DNA of 40,753 bases from JACPFJ01 sp036504875 (GCA_036504875.1 DASXUK010000036.1:1-40753), one strand, 5' to 3'; numbered from the stretch's first letter, positions 25,209-32,844 are shown. The notes: generated by a model from the letters alone, not told the origin. Program-made: numbers and translations.

Positions 25209-26075
25209 CTAGGCTGCGGCCTCGACTACGCCTACGACGCTCTCATCCTCTGCCTCCATGACGCCGAATTCCATCAGCAGGTCCTCCAGCTCTTCCATCT
25301 CCAGTGGGGTCGGTACCACCAGCATCTTATTATTGAGGATTTTCTCTGCCAGAGTCCGGTACTCCTGCGCCTGGGGATGCTCGGGGGAATATTCGATGAC
25401 CGTCATGCGGCGCATCTCCGCCCGCTGGACTTGATTGTCACGCGGAACAAAATGGATCATCTGGGTGCTGAGCTTTGCGGCCAGGGCACTGACCAATTCA
25501 AACTCCTTGTCGGTTTTTCTGGCGTTGCAAATCAGGCCGGCCAGGCGGACCTTGCCGGAGGAGGCATATTTGAGGATCCCCTTGGCGATGTTGTTGGCGG
25601 CGTACATGGCCATCATCTCACCGGAACAGACAATGTAGATCTCTTCGGCCTTGCCTTCACGGATCGGCATGGCGAACCCGCCGCAGACCACGTCACCCAG
25701 AACATCGTAGAAAACGAAATCCAGATCGTCGGTATAGGCGCCGTTCTCTTCCAGGAAATTGATGGCTGTGATAACACCGCGACCGGCACAACCGACACCC
25801 GGCTCGGGACCACCCGACTCGACACACTTGGTGTCGCCGTAACCGACCTTCATGACATCATTCAGCTCCAGGTCCTCAACGGTCCCCAGTTCTCGCACCA
25901 GGTCCATAACCGTATTTTGTGCCTTGGCATGCAGGATCAGACGGGTGGAGTCGGCCTTGGGATCGCAGCCGACGATCATAACCTTCTTGCCGAGGTAAGC
26001 CAGACCTGCCACTGTATTCTGGGTTGTGGTTGATTTGCCGATGCCGCCTTTGCCGTAGATTGCGATTTGTCTCAT
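25209..26075 (-). CDS. nifH: Nitrogenase iron protein NifH
   Basis: NifH (288 residues) is the ATP-driven electron donor to NifDK and also acts in FeMo-co maturation. The P-loop is YGKGGIGKSTT (7-17) and switch I contains CDPKADSTRL (37-46). The [4Fe-4S] ligands are Cys96 (GVGCAGRG) and Cys131 (DVVCGGFAMP). Arg99 in GCAGRG is the residue ADP-ribosylated by DraT in Rhodospirillum, so the draT/draG genes here have their substrate. AAAGGAG precedes the ATG. It is the first gene of nifHDK, with a sigma-54 promoter and a leader terminator 85-195 bp upstream. Confidence 0.99.
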   Translation of the reverse strand: MRQIAIYGKGGIGKSTTTQNTVAGLAYLGKKVMIVGCDPKADSTRLILHAKAQNTVMDLVRELGTVEDLELNDVMKVGYGDTKCVESGGPEPGVGCAGRGVITAINFLEENGAYTDDLDFVFYDVLGDVVCGGFAMPIREGKAEEIYIVCSGEMMAMYAANNIAKGILKYASSGKVRLAGLICNARKTDKEFELVSALAAKLSTQMIHFVPRDNQVQRAEMRRMTVIEYSPEHPQAQEYRTLAEKILNNKMLVVPTPLEMEELEDLLMEFGVMEAEDESVVGVVEAAA

Positions 26076-26159
26076 GGTGAAGCTCCTTTCGTTTGGGTTG
26101 TTCGTATTTTGCGTCTTTCGCAGAAATCGAACAGCCGGGTTTGGTGTGTGCGGGGCAAT

Positions 26160-26198
26160 AAAAAAAGGCGCCCCATTATTGTGAATGGAGGCGCCTTT
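26160..26198 (-). terminator. Leader terminator of nifH
   Basis: On the minus strand GGCGCC-T-CCATT pairs with AATGG-GGCGCC around a six-base loop, followed by seven T (26166 down to 26160). It is a textbook terminator placed between the promoter and nifH. Confidence 0.9.
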
Positions 26199-26201
26199 GC
26201 C
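26190..26201 (-). promoter_or_regulatory. Putative ANTAR-binding hexaloop hairpin, nifH leader
   Basis: On the minus strand GGC-AAAGGC-GCC (AGGC/GCCT, 4 bp) has A1 and G4 in the six-base loop and overlaps the terminator's 5' arm. Confidence 0.68.
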
Positions 26202-26216
26202 TAATAAGCCTGTTCA

Positions 26217-26234
26217 GGCCCCTAAGCAGGGGCC
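26217..26234 (-). promoter_or_regulatory. First hairpin of the nifH leader
   Basis: On the minus strand GGCCCC-TGCTTA-GGGGCC is a perfect 6-bp stem with a six-base loop, starting about ten bases after the predicted transcript start. The loop does not fit the A1/G4 rule, so its role in ANTAR binding is uncertain. Confidence 0.55.
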
Positions 26235-26254
26235 GCTTGTGTTAGTTAGATAAA

Positions 26255-26270
26255 AGCATATGCCGTGCCA
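26255..26270 (-). promoter_or_regulatory. Sigma-54 promoter of nifHDK
   Basis: TGGCACGGCATATGCT on the minus strand has a perfect -24 block and GC at -12. The start is predicted near 26244. Confidence 0.88.
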
Positions 26271-26375
26271 ACCTATAAAATACTTTGTGTATTAAGTGCT
26301 TAAATAATATTGTCTAAAAGTTGTGCAGCTAAATAGAGGTTTGGTGGAGATGGAATAATAAATACGCAGGCAGTT

Positions 26376-26392
26376 TGCCTAATAATTAGACA
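26376..26392. promoter_or_regulatory. 17-bp palindromic upstream activator site, nifH
   Basis: TGCCTAATAATTAGACA matches TGCYTAAWWWTTARNCA. Its centre is 115.5 bp upstream of the -24 GG, about three helical turns further than at nifX and nifEN. It begins 15 bp after the stop of the preceding small gene. Confidence 0.68.
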
Positions 26393-26406
26393 TTGTGATC
26401 TGTCGC

Positions 26407-26697
26407 CTACGACCTCAAACATTCCCTGGCCGATCCCAGCAGGTATTCGAACACTTCACCGCGAGTCGTAATGAACCGTGGCATTTCATTGAGGATATCC
26501 TCCAGCAGGTGAAGAACTGCTCCATCATCACTCCCCAATTCGTTCATAGCGAAATTCATAATAGGGAGGATTTCGTAAAGGTCGTCGCGGTTGAAGGAGG
26601 CGGGGTCTGGCAGCCCGGCGAACTTAGGGTCATGGCGATGGGCGACGTCGCGGGGATATTTAAATTTGAAATCCGATGGATTGACGACAATGGGCAT
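26407..26697 (-). CDS. Small nif-cluster protein of unknown function (96 residues)
   Basis: An acidic soluble protein, MPIVVNPSDFKFKYPRDVAHRHDPKFAG at the N-terminus, then a helical region (DDLYEILPIMNFAMNELGSDDGAVLHLLEDILNEM) and RGEVFEYLLGSARECL. I do not recognise a named family. A GAGGT Shine-Dalgarno precedes the ATG. It is the third gene after nifV on the same strand, 49 bp after the Cys-tailed small protein, and ends just before the nifH operator. It probably belongs to the sigma-54-driven nifV operon. The position suggests an accessory role in nitrogenase assembly or protection, which is inference. Confidence 0.75.
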   Translation of the reverse strand: MPIVVNPSDFKFKYPRDVAHRHDPKFAGLPDPASFNRDDLYEILPIMNFAMNELGSDDGAVLHLLEDILNEMPRFITTRGEVFEYLLGSARECLRS

Positions 26698-26746
26698 AAT
26701 TTACCTCGTGCTTTAAATACAAAGTCTCCACACCTGACCTTGCAAC

Positions 26747-26980
26747 TTAGTGCCCGTTGCAGCCGCCACCGCAGCCACCGCCGCAGCCCGGCTTGATGAT
26801 TTCGCTGGCAAGGGGCTTCTGGCAGAGCTGCAACGAGGCGCGGTCAACATACCAGGCATCATTTTCCAGTTTGCCTTGAAGCTCCTTCTTCTTGAGCATC
26901 ATCAAAACTCGCATTTCAGTGGTTTCCAACAACTTTGCCGCTTCAACAATTGGTACAAACGAGGTTCCGGCTTTACACAT
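26747..26980 (-). CDS. Small HTH-like protein with Cys/Gly-rich metal-binding tail
   Basis: A 77-residue protein. The first 50 residues (FVPIVEAAKLLETTEMRVLMMLKKKELQGKLENDAWYVDRASL) look like an excisionase/MerR-type winged helix-turn-helix. The C-terminus ends CGGGCGGGCNGH, a repeated C-x3-C-x3-C-x2-H pattern suited to binding a metal or Fe-S cluster. The start is the ATG at 26980, seven bases after AGGAGG; an ATG two codons upstream touches the Shine-Dalgarno and is unlikely to be used. It lies 11 bp after nifV, so it is translated with it. Function unknown; metal handling or sensing for cofactor synthesis is inferred from the tail and the neighbours. Confidence 0.75.
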   Translation of the reverse strand: MCKAGTSFVPIVEAAKLLETTEMRVLMMLKKKELQGKLENDAWYVDRASLQLCQKPLASEIIKPGCGGGCGGGCNGH

Positions 26981-26991
26981 GATCATTCCTC

Positions 26992-28134
26992 CTAGGCTGC
27001 CTTTGGCAGCAGATAGATAGACATCAATTCCGGGTCGGACAGGTCGCGTTTTCTCCTTTGGGAAAGGTGGCGCGCCCGTACCAGTAAAAGTTCCGCCTCA
27101 GGCCGGCCAAGCACTATACCCATCTCGCGATAGCGCTCGATCAGACCGCTGGCTCCGGAGTGTTTTCCAACCACAATCTGGCGGGTAAGTCCAACCTCGG
27201 CCGGATCAAATCCCTCGTAGTTGGCCGGATTTTTAATCACCCCATCGGCATGCAGCCCTGATTCATGGGCAAAGACCCGCTCCCCCACCACCGGTTTGGA
27301 CACGGACAATGGGCGGTTGGAGGCCTTGGCCACAAATAGCGACATCTCGCGGAAGCGGTGGGTATCGATGCCGGTATCGATGGCGCAGGCATGCTTGAGC
27401 CCCATAATCACCTCTTCTAGGGCGGCATTGCCGGCCCGCTCACCCAGACCGTTGATCGTTGTGTTGACAAAGCGTGCCCCGGCGCGAATACCGGCGATGG
27501 CATTGGCCGTGGCCATACCCAGGTCGTTGTGAGTATGCACCTCGATATCGATCTCCGGCACTGCGGCCCGCAAATAGGTCACCTTGTCGTACATGGCAAA
27601 CGGATCGAGGATTCCCAGCGTATCGCAAAAACGGAAACGGTCGCCCCCCAGCGAGCGGGTGATCTCCATCAGTTCCACCAGGAAGGATAGATCGGCCCGA
27701 CTGGCGTCCTCGCCACCCACCGACACATACAGGCCGTTTTGCTTGGCGAAGCCTAAGGCCATCTTCAGCTGTTCCTTCACCGCGGCGCGGTCCTTGCGTA
27801 ACTTGTGGGCAATCATCTGGTCCGAGACCGACAGAGAGATGTCCACCGCCTGAATACCACAGGCGATGCTGGCTTTGATCTCGGGTACCAAGGCTCTGTT
27901 CCAGGTGATCAGGCGTGCATTCAGCCCAAGGTCTACCAGAGCTTTGATGCTTTGTTGTTCCTTCTTGCCCATGGCCGGAATGCCGCATTCCAGCTCCTGA
28001 ACGCCGATGGCGTCCAACATGCGGGCAATAGTGATCTTTTCGTGCCTGCTGAAGACCACCCCGGCGGTCTGCTCACCGTCACGCAAGGTTGTGTCATCTA
28101 TGATGATTTCTTTGTGATTATCAGTTGCGCTCAT
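26992..28134 (-). CDS. nifV: Homocitrate synthase NifV
   Basis: NifV (380 residues) condenses acetyl-CoA and 2-oxoglutarate to homocitrate, the organic ligand of FeMo-co. It is a TIM-barrel enzyme of the HMGL/isopropylmalate synthase family. The signature IIIDDTTLRDGEQTAGVVFS is near the N-terminus (about 10-29). The metal-binding HTHNDLGMATANAIAGIRAGARFVNTTINGLGERAGNA segment (about 190-230) and SGLHADGVIKNP follow. The frame is open 31 codons further upstream, but that part covers the leader terminator; the ATG at 28134 has GGAGGAG just before it. It is the first gene of an operon with two small genes, under a sigma-54 promoter at 28275-28290. Confidence 0.96.
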   Translation of the reverse strand: MSATDNHKEIIIDDTTLRDGEQTAGVVFSRHEKITIARMLDAIGVQELECGIPAMGKKEQQSIKALVDLGLNARLITWNRALVPEIKASIACGIQAVDISLSVSDQMIAHKLRKDRAAVKEQLKMALGFAKQNGLYVSVGGEDASRADLSFLVELMEITRSLGGDRFRFCDTLGILDPFAMYDKVTYLRAAVPEIDIEVHTHNDLGMATANAIAGIRAGARFVNTTINGLGERAGNAALEEVIMGLKHACAIDTGIDTHRFREMSLFVAKASNRPLSVSKPVVGERVFAHESGLHADGVIKNPANYEGFDPAEVGLTRQIVVGKHSGASGLIERYREMGIVLGRPEAELLLVRARHLSQRRKRDLSDPELMSIYLLPKAA

Positions 28135-28211
28135 GTTCTCCTCCAAACCCTGATAAACAGGATAAGTGCGTTGACTAAGCTCAAAAAATGCAGGAATAGT
28201 TTTTACTAAAA

Positions 28212-28249
28212 CGCAAAGGTGCCCCATAATCTGAATGGCGGCGCCTTTG
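28212..28249 (-). terminator. Leader terminator of nifV
   Basis: On the minus strand AAAGGCGCC pairs with GGCACCTTT (one G-U), with an inner CCAT/ATGG helix, followed by GCGTTTT. It is weaker in its T tract than the nifH one but in the same place relative to promoter and gene. Confidence 0.75.
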
Positions 28250-28252
28250 CCT
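28241..28252 (-). promoter_or_regulatory. Putative ANTAR-binding hexaloop hairpin, nifV leader
   Basis: On the minus strand GGC-AAAGGC-GCC has A1 and G4 in the loop and overlaps the terminator's 5' arm. Confidence 0.65.
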
Positions 28253-28274
28253 GATCCTCAATCTGCCAATGTCT

Positions 28275-28290
28275 TGCATTGGCTGTACCA
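28275..28290 (-). promoter_or_regulatory. Sigma-54 promoter of nifV
   Basis: TGGTACAGCCAATGCA on the minus strand fits the -24/-12 spacing. The start is predicted near 28264, giving a leader of about 130 bases. Confidence 0.82.
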
Positions 28291-28362
28291 AGAATATTTC
28301 ACTAACAAATCAAGTGTGTTACGCTGGGGTGAAGCTGTTGTAATAATTTGAATGGTAGGATT

Positions 28363-28379
28363 TGCATTAAAAACAGGCA
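28363..28379. promoter_or_regulatory. Weak 17-bp upstream activator site, nifV
   Basis: TGCATTAAAAACAGGCA keeps the outer TGC...GCA and 17-bp length of the nif palindrome but little of the inside. It is listed because its centre is 82.5 bp upstream of the -24 GG, close to the 84.5 bp seen at nifX and nifEN. Confidence 0.4.
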
Positions 28380-28413
28380 GCCTTTGACTGCAACGACATC
28401 ATTCTATTCTGAT

Positions 28414-28470
28414 TAAGGCCTGCAATGATCCTGAACGAACACCGGTAGATTCTCCTACAACGCCCCCTTT
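28414..28470 (+). pseudogene. Possible remnant of a PAS-kinase gene
   Basis: Twenty consecutive bases (28425-28444) are identical to 30672-30691 inside the GnfK-like gene. In the same frame they read AMILNEHR, then a TAG, then ILLQRPLL, against AMILNEHRQILIANDRLI in the kinase. The rest is decayed. It lies in the long gap between nifV and the chemotaxis receptor gene, which otherwise holds only the promoters listed. Confidence 0.4.
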
Positions 28471-28585
28471 TGCAGGCCCCGACTTCTGCAATTCCTGAAG
28501 TTTTTTCTAAGAAAATCCAACAGCGCTGATAGACTTCTTATTTCCCATTGTTAATGCTGGGTCTTAAATTAAAGTTTAATGATGC

Positions 28586-28613
28586 TTGACATTTAATTAA
28601 TTAAAATTATAAT
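28586..28613 (+). promoter_or_regulatory. Sigma-70 promoter upstream of the chemotaxis receptor gene
   Basis: TTGACA (28586-28591) and TATAAT (28608-28613), both perfect, are separated by 16 bases. The spacer region contains the palindrome TTTAATTAATTAAA, a possible operator. The gene start is about 205 bp downstream. Confidence 0.7.
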
Positions 28614-28823
28614 CCACGCGAATTACATTGGAATTGTCAATAATATCCTTATGATGACAGCTTAAGCTCACAACTATGCCCCTTGAATTGGTAAGCTTTT
28701 GATGGGAAATCACTCTTTTCTGCTTTTGCTCTAACTGTGAACACCAGGTGTGCACGGCACATTTTTAAGGCTCAAGACAATGGCGTCTTCTCAGCCGCAA
28801 TTTCATGCGAGGAGATTGTCATT

Positions 28824-30473
28824 ATGGAGAGCACATTTTGTAAGCTCAGTCTGAAGATTAAACTTGTCGGAACATGCATACTTATCGCCTTCGGAATAAT
28901 CGTCCTCACGGTGACGATGCGGATCTCGACCGAGAAAATCAAGGTTAACGGTCCAGTTTATCAGGACATCGTGCGGGGAAAGGATCTGATTGCCGATATT
29001 CTCCCGCCTCCCGAATATATCATCGAATCATATCTGGTTGTGTTGCAGGCGATGGCGGAGAAGGATGCCTCAATAATCCCAGTTTTTCAGGAACGCCTTA
29101 AAAAGCTGCATACAGATTATGATGATCGACACAAATACTGGGACAAAGAACTGCCGGAAGGAAAGATTAAAACTCTATTGCTGGACCCTTCCTACAAACC
29201 GGCCGTTGCCTTCTACGACACGGCTGAAAAGGAATTTTTCCCCGCTCTGGCGGCAAACAACCACACATTGGCCGAAAAGCTGCTGCATGATGTCTTGTCC
29301 CCCGCTTATGAGGCCCATCGCAAGATCATTGACGAGATAGTTACCCTCAGCAACGCCGAAAATGCGGAGACAGAAAAATACTCTGCCGTTATGTTGCGCA
29401 AGTCGACCATCGCCGTAGTTACTATAGGCCTGCTTTTCTTTGCGATCGTTCTTGCAATATTCTTCTTCCTTATTCGAAGCATTACCGGACAACTTGGGGG
29501 TGACCCCCATTATGTTGCTGAAATAGCCAGGAAGGTTGCCGATGGGGATCTTTCAATCAACGTAGCGACAGAAGGCGACTCACAGAGCGTTCTCGGGGCC
29601 ATGCGCGAAATGGTCGCTAACTTGCGCCGGATCGTGTCCCAGGTTTCACAATCCGCCGATAGTATTGCTACGGCCTCCAATCAGCTGCATTCCTCTGCCG
29701 AACAAATCGCCAGCGGTGCTGAGGAGGTAGCCAATCAGGCCACAACAGCAGCGACCGCCGGCGAGGAGATGTCGGCCACCTCTGGAGATATTGCTCAAAA
29801 CTGCCAGATGGCGGCCGAAGGTGGACAGCGCGCGAGTCAGGCCGCACAAGACGGCACGTACGTGGTTAATGCTACGGTGCAGGTCATGGGCAGGATTGCG
29901 GAACAGGTCAGCACGACAGCTCAAACCGTCAAAAACTTGGGAGCGCGCAGCGACCAGATCGGCCAGATTATCGGTACGATTGAAGATATAGCCGATCAGA
30001 CTAATCTGTTAGCGCTTAATGCTGCCATCGAAGCGGCCCGTGCCGGTGAACAGGGGAGAGGTTTTGCGGTTGTCGCCGACGAAGTAAGGGCGCTGGCTGA
30101 ACGTACTACCAGGGCAACCCGTGAGATCGGAGAAATGATCAAGACTATCCAGGACGAGACCAAAGGGGCGGTAACCGCAATGGAACAGGGGGTTCATGAG
30201 GTTGAAACCGGGACCGGCGAGGCTTCTCGTTCCGGACAGGCACTTCAGCAGATACTTGTGCAGATAAACGACGTCACAATGCAGGTCAATCAAATCGCCA
30301 CCGCCGCAGAGGAGCAAACTGCAACCACCAGCGAAATTTCTAACAACATGATGCAGATCACGGAGGTAGTTCAGACAACGGCCAGGGGGGCGGAAGAATC
30401 GGCCCAGGCATCCGGGCAACTGGCGCAACAGGCGGAAGAATTGAAGCGGCTGGTTGGTAAATTCAGGTTGTGA
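28824..30473 (+). CDS. Methyl-accepting chemotaxis protein
   Basis: A 549-residue transmembrane chemoreceptor that signals to CheA. A membrane segment (about 11-32) is followed by a periplasmic domain of about 160 residues. A second membrane segment (about 192-215, VVTIGLLFFAIVLAIFFFLI) and a HAMP region precede the cytoplasmic coiled coil. The hairpin tip is visible: IGTIEDIADQTNLLALNAAIEAARAGEQGRGFAVVADEVRALAERT. The C-terminus has the common ending QQAEELKRLVGKFRL, with no CheR-binding pentapeptide. The frame opens earlier with a GTG at 28737, but the ATG at 28824 has AGGAG nine bases before it and places the first membrane segment correctly. It lies 69 bp ahead of the GnfK-like kinase; a functional link is possible but unproven. 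Confidence 0.93.
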   Translation: MESTFCKLSLKIKLVGTCILIAFGIIVLTVTMRISTEKIKVNGPVYQDIVRGKDLIADILPPPEYIIESYLVVLQAMAEKDASIIPVFQERLKKLHTDYDDRHKYWDKELPEGKIKTLLLDPSYKPAVAFYDTAEKEFFPALAANNHTLAEKLLHDVLSPAYEAHRKIIDEIVTLSNAENAETEKYSAVMLRKSTIAVVTIGLLFFAIVLAIFFFLIRSITGQLGGDPHYVAEIARKVADGDLSINVATEGDSQSVLGAMREMVANLRRIVSQVSQSADSIATASNQLHSSAEQIASGAEEVANQATTAATAGEEMSATSGDIAQNCQMAAEGGQRASQAAQDGTYVVNATVQVMGRIAEQVSTTAQTVKNLGARSDQIGQIIGTIEDIADQTNLLALNAAIEAARAGEQGRGFAVVADEVRALAERTTRATREIGEMIKTIQDETKGAVTAMEQGVHEVETGTGEASRSGQALQQILVQINDVTMQVNQIATAAEEQTATTSEISNNMMQITEVVQTTARGAEESAQASGQLAQQAEELKRLVGKFRL

Positions 30474-30542
30474 TGGACGATTTCAAGGCAGTTTGCAGAT
30501 TTTGGAATAAAAAAACGATTTTTTCACGGTTTTGGAGCAGCT

Positions 30543-31697
30543 ATGACACACGCCGAACCATATGCGGCCCCGGCAGGGCGCTCGACTGAGCAGGACCTGA
30601 GTGATGAACAGCTGTTAATTGATCAGTCCGAATTTGTGACTACGCTGATGGAGGCCATGCCATCCCTGGCCATGATCCTGAACGAACACCGCCAAATCCT
30701 TATTGCTAATGATCGTCTGATCCAGGTGTTCGGGATTAGCGACTTTGGGAGACTTATTGGCCGCCGACCTGGGGAAGCGCTCGGATGCATCCATCACGGT
30801 GAGGGATCGGACGGCTGCGGGACTGCTCCAAACTGCTCTGTCTGCGGCGCTGCGCTGGCGATACTTACCAGCCGGAAAATTAACAAGCAGGTATCCGCCG
30901 AATGCCGGCTGACCCTTGGAAAAAATTGCGGCACAGCCCTAGATCTGGAGGGCACCGCAACTCCCCTGAAAGTGGGCGGAAGAGAATTCACCATCTCTGC
31001 CCTTAGAGACATCAGTGACGAAAAGCGTAAACAAGTTATGGAACGGACCTTTTTTCACGATATCATCAATACCGCCAGCGGTATTCGGGGGTTGGCCTCT
31101 CTGTTGGTTGAGAGGTGCGACTCAACAAGCGCTATCGCCTCAGATTACCCTGAGCTGATGGTCGCCCTCTCTGACAACCTGATCGAGGAGATCAAGCACC
31201 AGCGCCGGCTTCTCGCCGCTGAACGAGGGGAATATATTCCGGAGTTGGAAGAGGTTGAGCTGGGGGTGGTGTTACGGGAACTTTGCGCCTTGTATGGCCA
31301 CCATGAGCGTGTGCCGGGGCGCACGGTCCGCCTGCATGACAGCGCTCCCTGCCGGCTGCGGACCGACCCTCCGGTGTTGCGGCGCATTGTCGGCAATATG
31401 CTCCTGAATGCACTGGAAGCGATTGGGAAAGGGCAGACCGTAGAGGTGGGGTATGAGCAATCGGAAGGCAGCGTTAGGATCTTCGTGGCCAATCCCGGCC
31501 AGATGTCACCAGAGGTGCAACTGCAGATCTTCCAGCGTTCCTTCAGCAACAAGGGCGCTGCCGGGCGAGGAATCGGCACCTACAGCATGAAACTATTTGG
31601 TGAACGCTATTTGGGAGGGGAGGTAGGGTTCTCCTCTAGAGAAGGACTAACCACCTTTTATATAATACTGCCTATTGACACCGACCGCGCACACTGA
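30543..31697 (+). CDS. gnfK: PAS sensor histidine kinase, GnfK-like
   Basis: A 384-residue cytoplasmic kinase with no membrane segment. A PAS domain (about 28-160) contains a cysteine group, C82-x9-C92-x5-C98-x2-C101, plus His84/His85 and further Cys at 121 and 129, which could hold a metal or Fe-S centre. The dimerisation segment is ERTFFHDIINTASGIRGL (His172), and the ATPase domain has NMLLNALEAI, NPGQM and GRGIGTYSMKLFGERYLGG. GGAG precedes the ATG. In Geobacter sulfurreducens the GnfK/GnfR pair controls nif genes by antitermination. The ANTAR regulator at 35003-35566 and the nif leader terminators in this window make the same role likely here. The symbol is assigned by context, not by alignment. 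Confidence 0.75.
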   Translation: MTHAEPYAAPAGRSTEQDLSDEQLLIDQSEFVTTLMEAMPSLAMILNEHRQILIANDRLIQVFGISDFGRLIGRRPGEALGCIHHGEGSDGCGTAPNCSVCGAALAILTSRKINKQVSAECRLTLGKNCGTALDLEGTATPLKVGGREFTISALRDISDEKRKQVMERTFFHDIINTASGIRGLASLLVERCDSTSAIASDYPELMVALSDNLIEEIKHQRRLLAAERGEYIPELEEVELGVVLRELCALYGHHERVPGRTVRLHDSAPCRLRTDPPVLRRIVGNMLLNALEAIGKGQTVEVGYEQSEGSVRIFVANPGQMSPEVQLQIFQRSFSNKGAAGRGIGTYSMKLFGERYLGGEVGFSSREGLTTFYIILPIDTDRAH

Positions 31698-31840
31698 TCC
31701 CGCCTCTGCCGAAGATCCACCGCAACGTCCCTTTTTGAAAATCTCTACTCCTGCCATTTATTTCTGAAATCCTTCCTGCTGACAGACCTCCAATCACCAT
31801 CGTTAGTATCAGTTTTGGAATCAGGGATATTATTGGGACT

Positions 31841-31943
31841 ATGCCGACGCAGATCACAGAATTCAATAATCGTTTCCTATCGCGCGCAACTGAGCGGTAA
31901 CGCCGAGGAGCTGCAGCGACTGGTGCGGCAGTTTAAGTTGTAA
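31841..31943 (+). pseudogene. C-terminal remnant of a chemotaxis receptor gene
   Basis: The frame ending at the TAA of 31941-31943 reads AQLSGNAEELQRLVRQFKL, the usual receptor C-terminus (compare AQQAEELKRLVGKFRL at the end of the intact receptor gene). Just upstream, in another frame, TQITEF matches the receptor's MQITEV. The frameshift and the lack of the rest show a decayed fragment. It comes from a receptor different from the intact one, judging by codon use. Confidence 0.65.
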
Positions 31944-31959
31944 AACAAAGGTATTTTCC

Positions 31960-31993
31960 CCCCTAGCCTCTCCTAAAATGGAGGGGCTAGGGG
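31960..31993. terminator. Bidirectional hairpin between gnfK and the acetyltransferase gene
   Basis: A 14-bp stem (31960-31973 with 31980-31993, one G-U) and loop TAAAAT lie between convergent genes. No long T run follows on either strand, so it may be a factor-assisted terminator or another palindromic repeat. Confidence 0.6.
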
Positions 31994-32021
31994 AAGTGGG
32001 CCTGCCCTTCGGATACTTTTC

Positions 32022-32831
32022 CTATCCCATACTACCCATGCTGGCCAGGCCATAGATATAACTCGGCCGATAATCGGGTCTTATCCCTGCATACATCAAC
32101 TCGTTGCTGCCCTGGATCTGGAATTTGCGCTTCTGCAGCAACACAAACACCGCCTGATTGCTGGCTGGAGCGTCGATATATATGGGGCAGCCTTTGGGCA
32201 CATGATCCAGGACATCCTGTAAAAGGACTTCCACACGCGCCGGATCCACTGTAGCAAACGGTCCCAGTTGCACTGCCTCGCCGCAGGGCTGGAGCACTGC
32301 AAAACAACCTTCTCTAGCAAGGCATCTGCCCCGTTCCGTGACCACTGCCAGCAGTCGTTCACGGCGATCGCCCCAGCCAAGCAGATCAATATCAATATTG
32401 AATCCTGTCTTGGAAACAGCGCAAGAGGCAATTTTCCCCTCACCGGCACCGGTCCAGCGGTTGATGGTGTCAATCCTACGAAATCCGTGCTTTTCATAGA
32501 GCGACTGGCCCATTTTTGAGGCAGTCAGCCAAGCCGTTTCAACACCTGCCTGTTTAAGGGCGCTGTAGGCGGCAAGAAAGAGGATCTCACCAAGCCCCTT
32601 GCCGCGCCACTCCCGGCTGACAATCAGGTTGCCGATCCATCCGCTGCGGTGGTGCTTGTAAGAGGTGATAAAACCAATTGCGGTGCCGGTTGCATCACGG
32701 GCGGAGAAACAGCCGCACGAAAAGGTTGATAAAACAAAGTCCAACTCCCATGCCTCAGCCACCCAACCTTCAGCGGAGGCTAATTCAAGGAAGTGTAGGA
32801 CATCATCTCTGTGAAAAAGTTCTATAGTCAT
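32022..32831 (-). CDS. GNAT-family N-acetyltransferase with C-terminal extension
   Basis: A 269-residue two-part protein. The GNAT fold (about 1-140) has the acetyl-CoA pyrophosphate loop VSREWRGKGLGEILF (Q/R-x-x-G-x-G/A type) and SLYEKHGFR. The C-terminal half (about 150-269) ends LMYAGIRPDYRPSYIYGLASMGSMG, like the second acetyltransferase-like domain of YitH-type proteins. It starts 13 bp after nifB and is probably co-transcribed with it. The ATG at 32831 is preferred; a TTG four codons earlier (32843) is also possible and would sit next to the nifB stop. The substrate is unknown. Confidence 0.85.
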   Translation of the reverse strand: MTIELFHRDDVLHFLELASAEGWVAEAWELDFVLSTFSCGCFSARDATGTAIGFITSYKHHRSGWIGNLIVSREWRGKGLGEILFLAAYSALKQAGVETAWLTASKMGQSLYEKHGFRRIDTINRWTGAGEGKIASCAVSKTGFNIDIDLLGWGDRRERLLAVVTERGRCLAREGCFAVLQPCGEAVQLGPFATVDPARVEVLLQDVLDHVPKGCPIYIDAPASNQAVFVLLQKRKFQIQGSNELMYAGIRPDYRPSYIYGLASMGSMG

Positions 32832-32844
32832 CTTCGAATTCAAT

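Noticed and set aside
26217..26234. Calling the first nifH leader hairpin a classical ANTAR P1 hairpin
   Set aside because: It has a six-base loop but with U at positions 1 and 4 rather than A and G, and the other leaders have no equivalent.
28135..28227. N-terminal extension of nifV
   Set aside because: The upstream start lies in the leader terminator; the internal ATG has GGAGGAG and matches the family start.
31672..31866. Small minus-strand frame after gnfK
   Set aside because: It overlaps the receptor remnant in antisense and has no coding signature.
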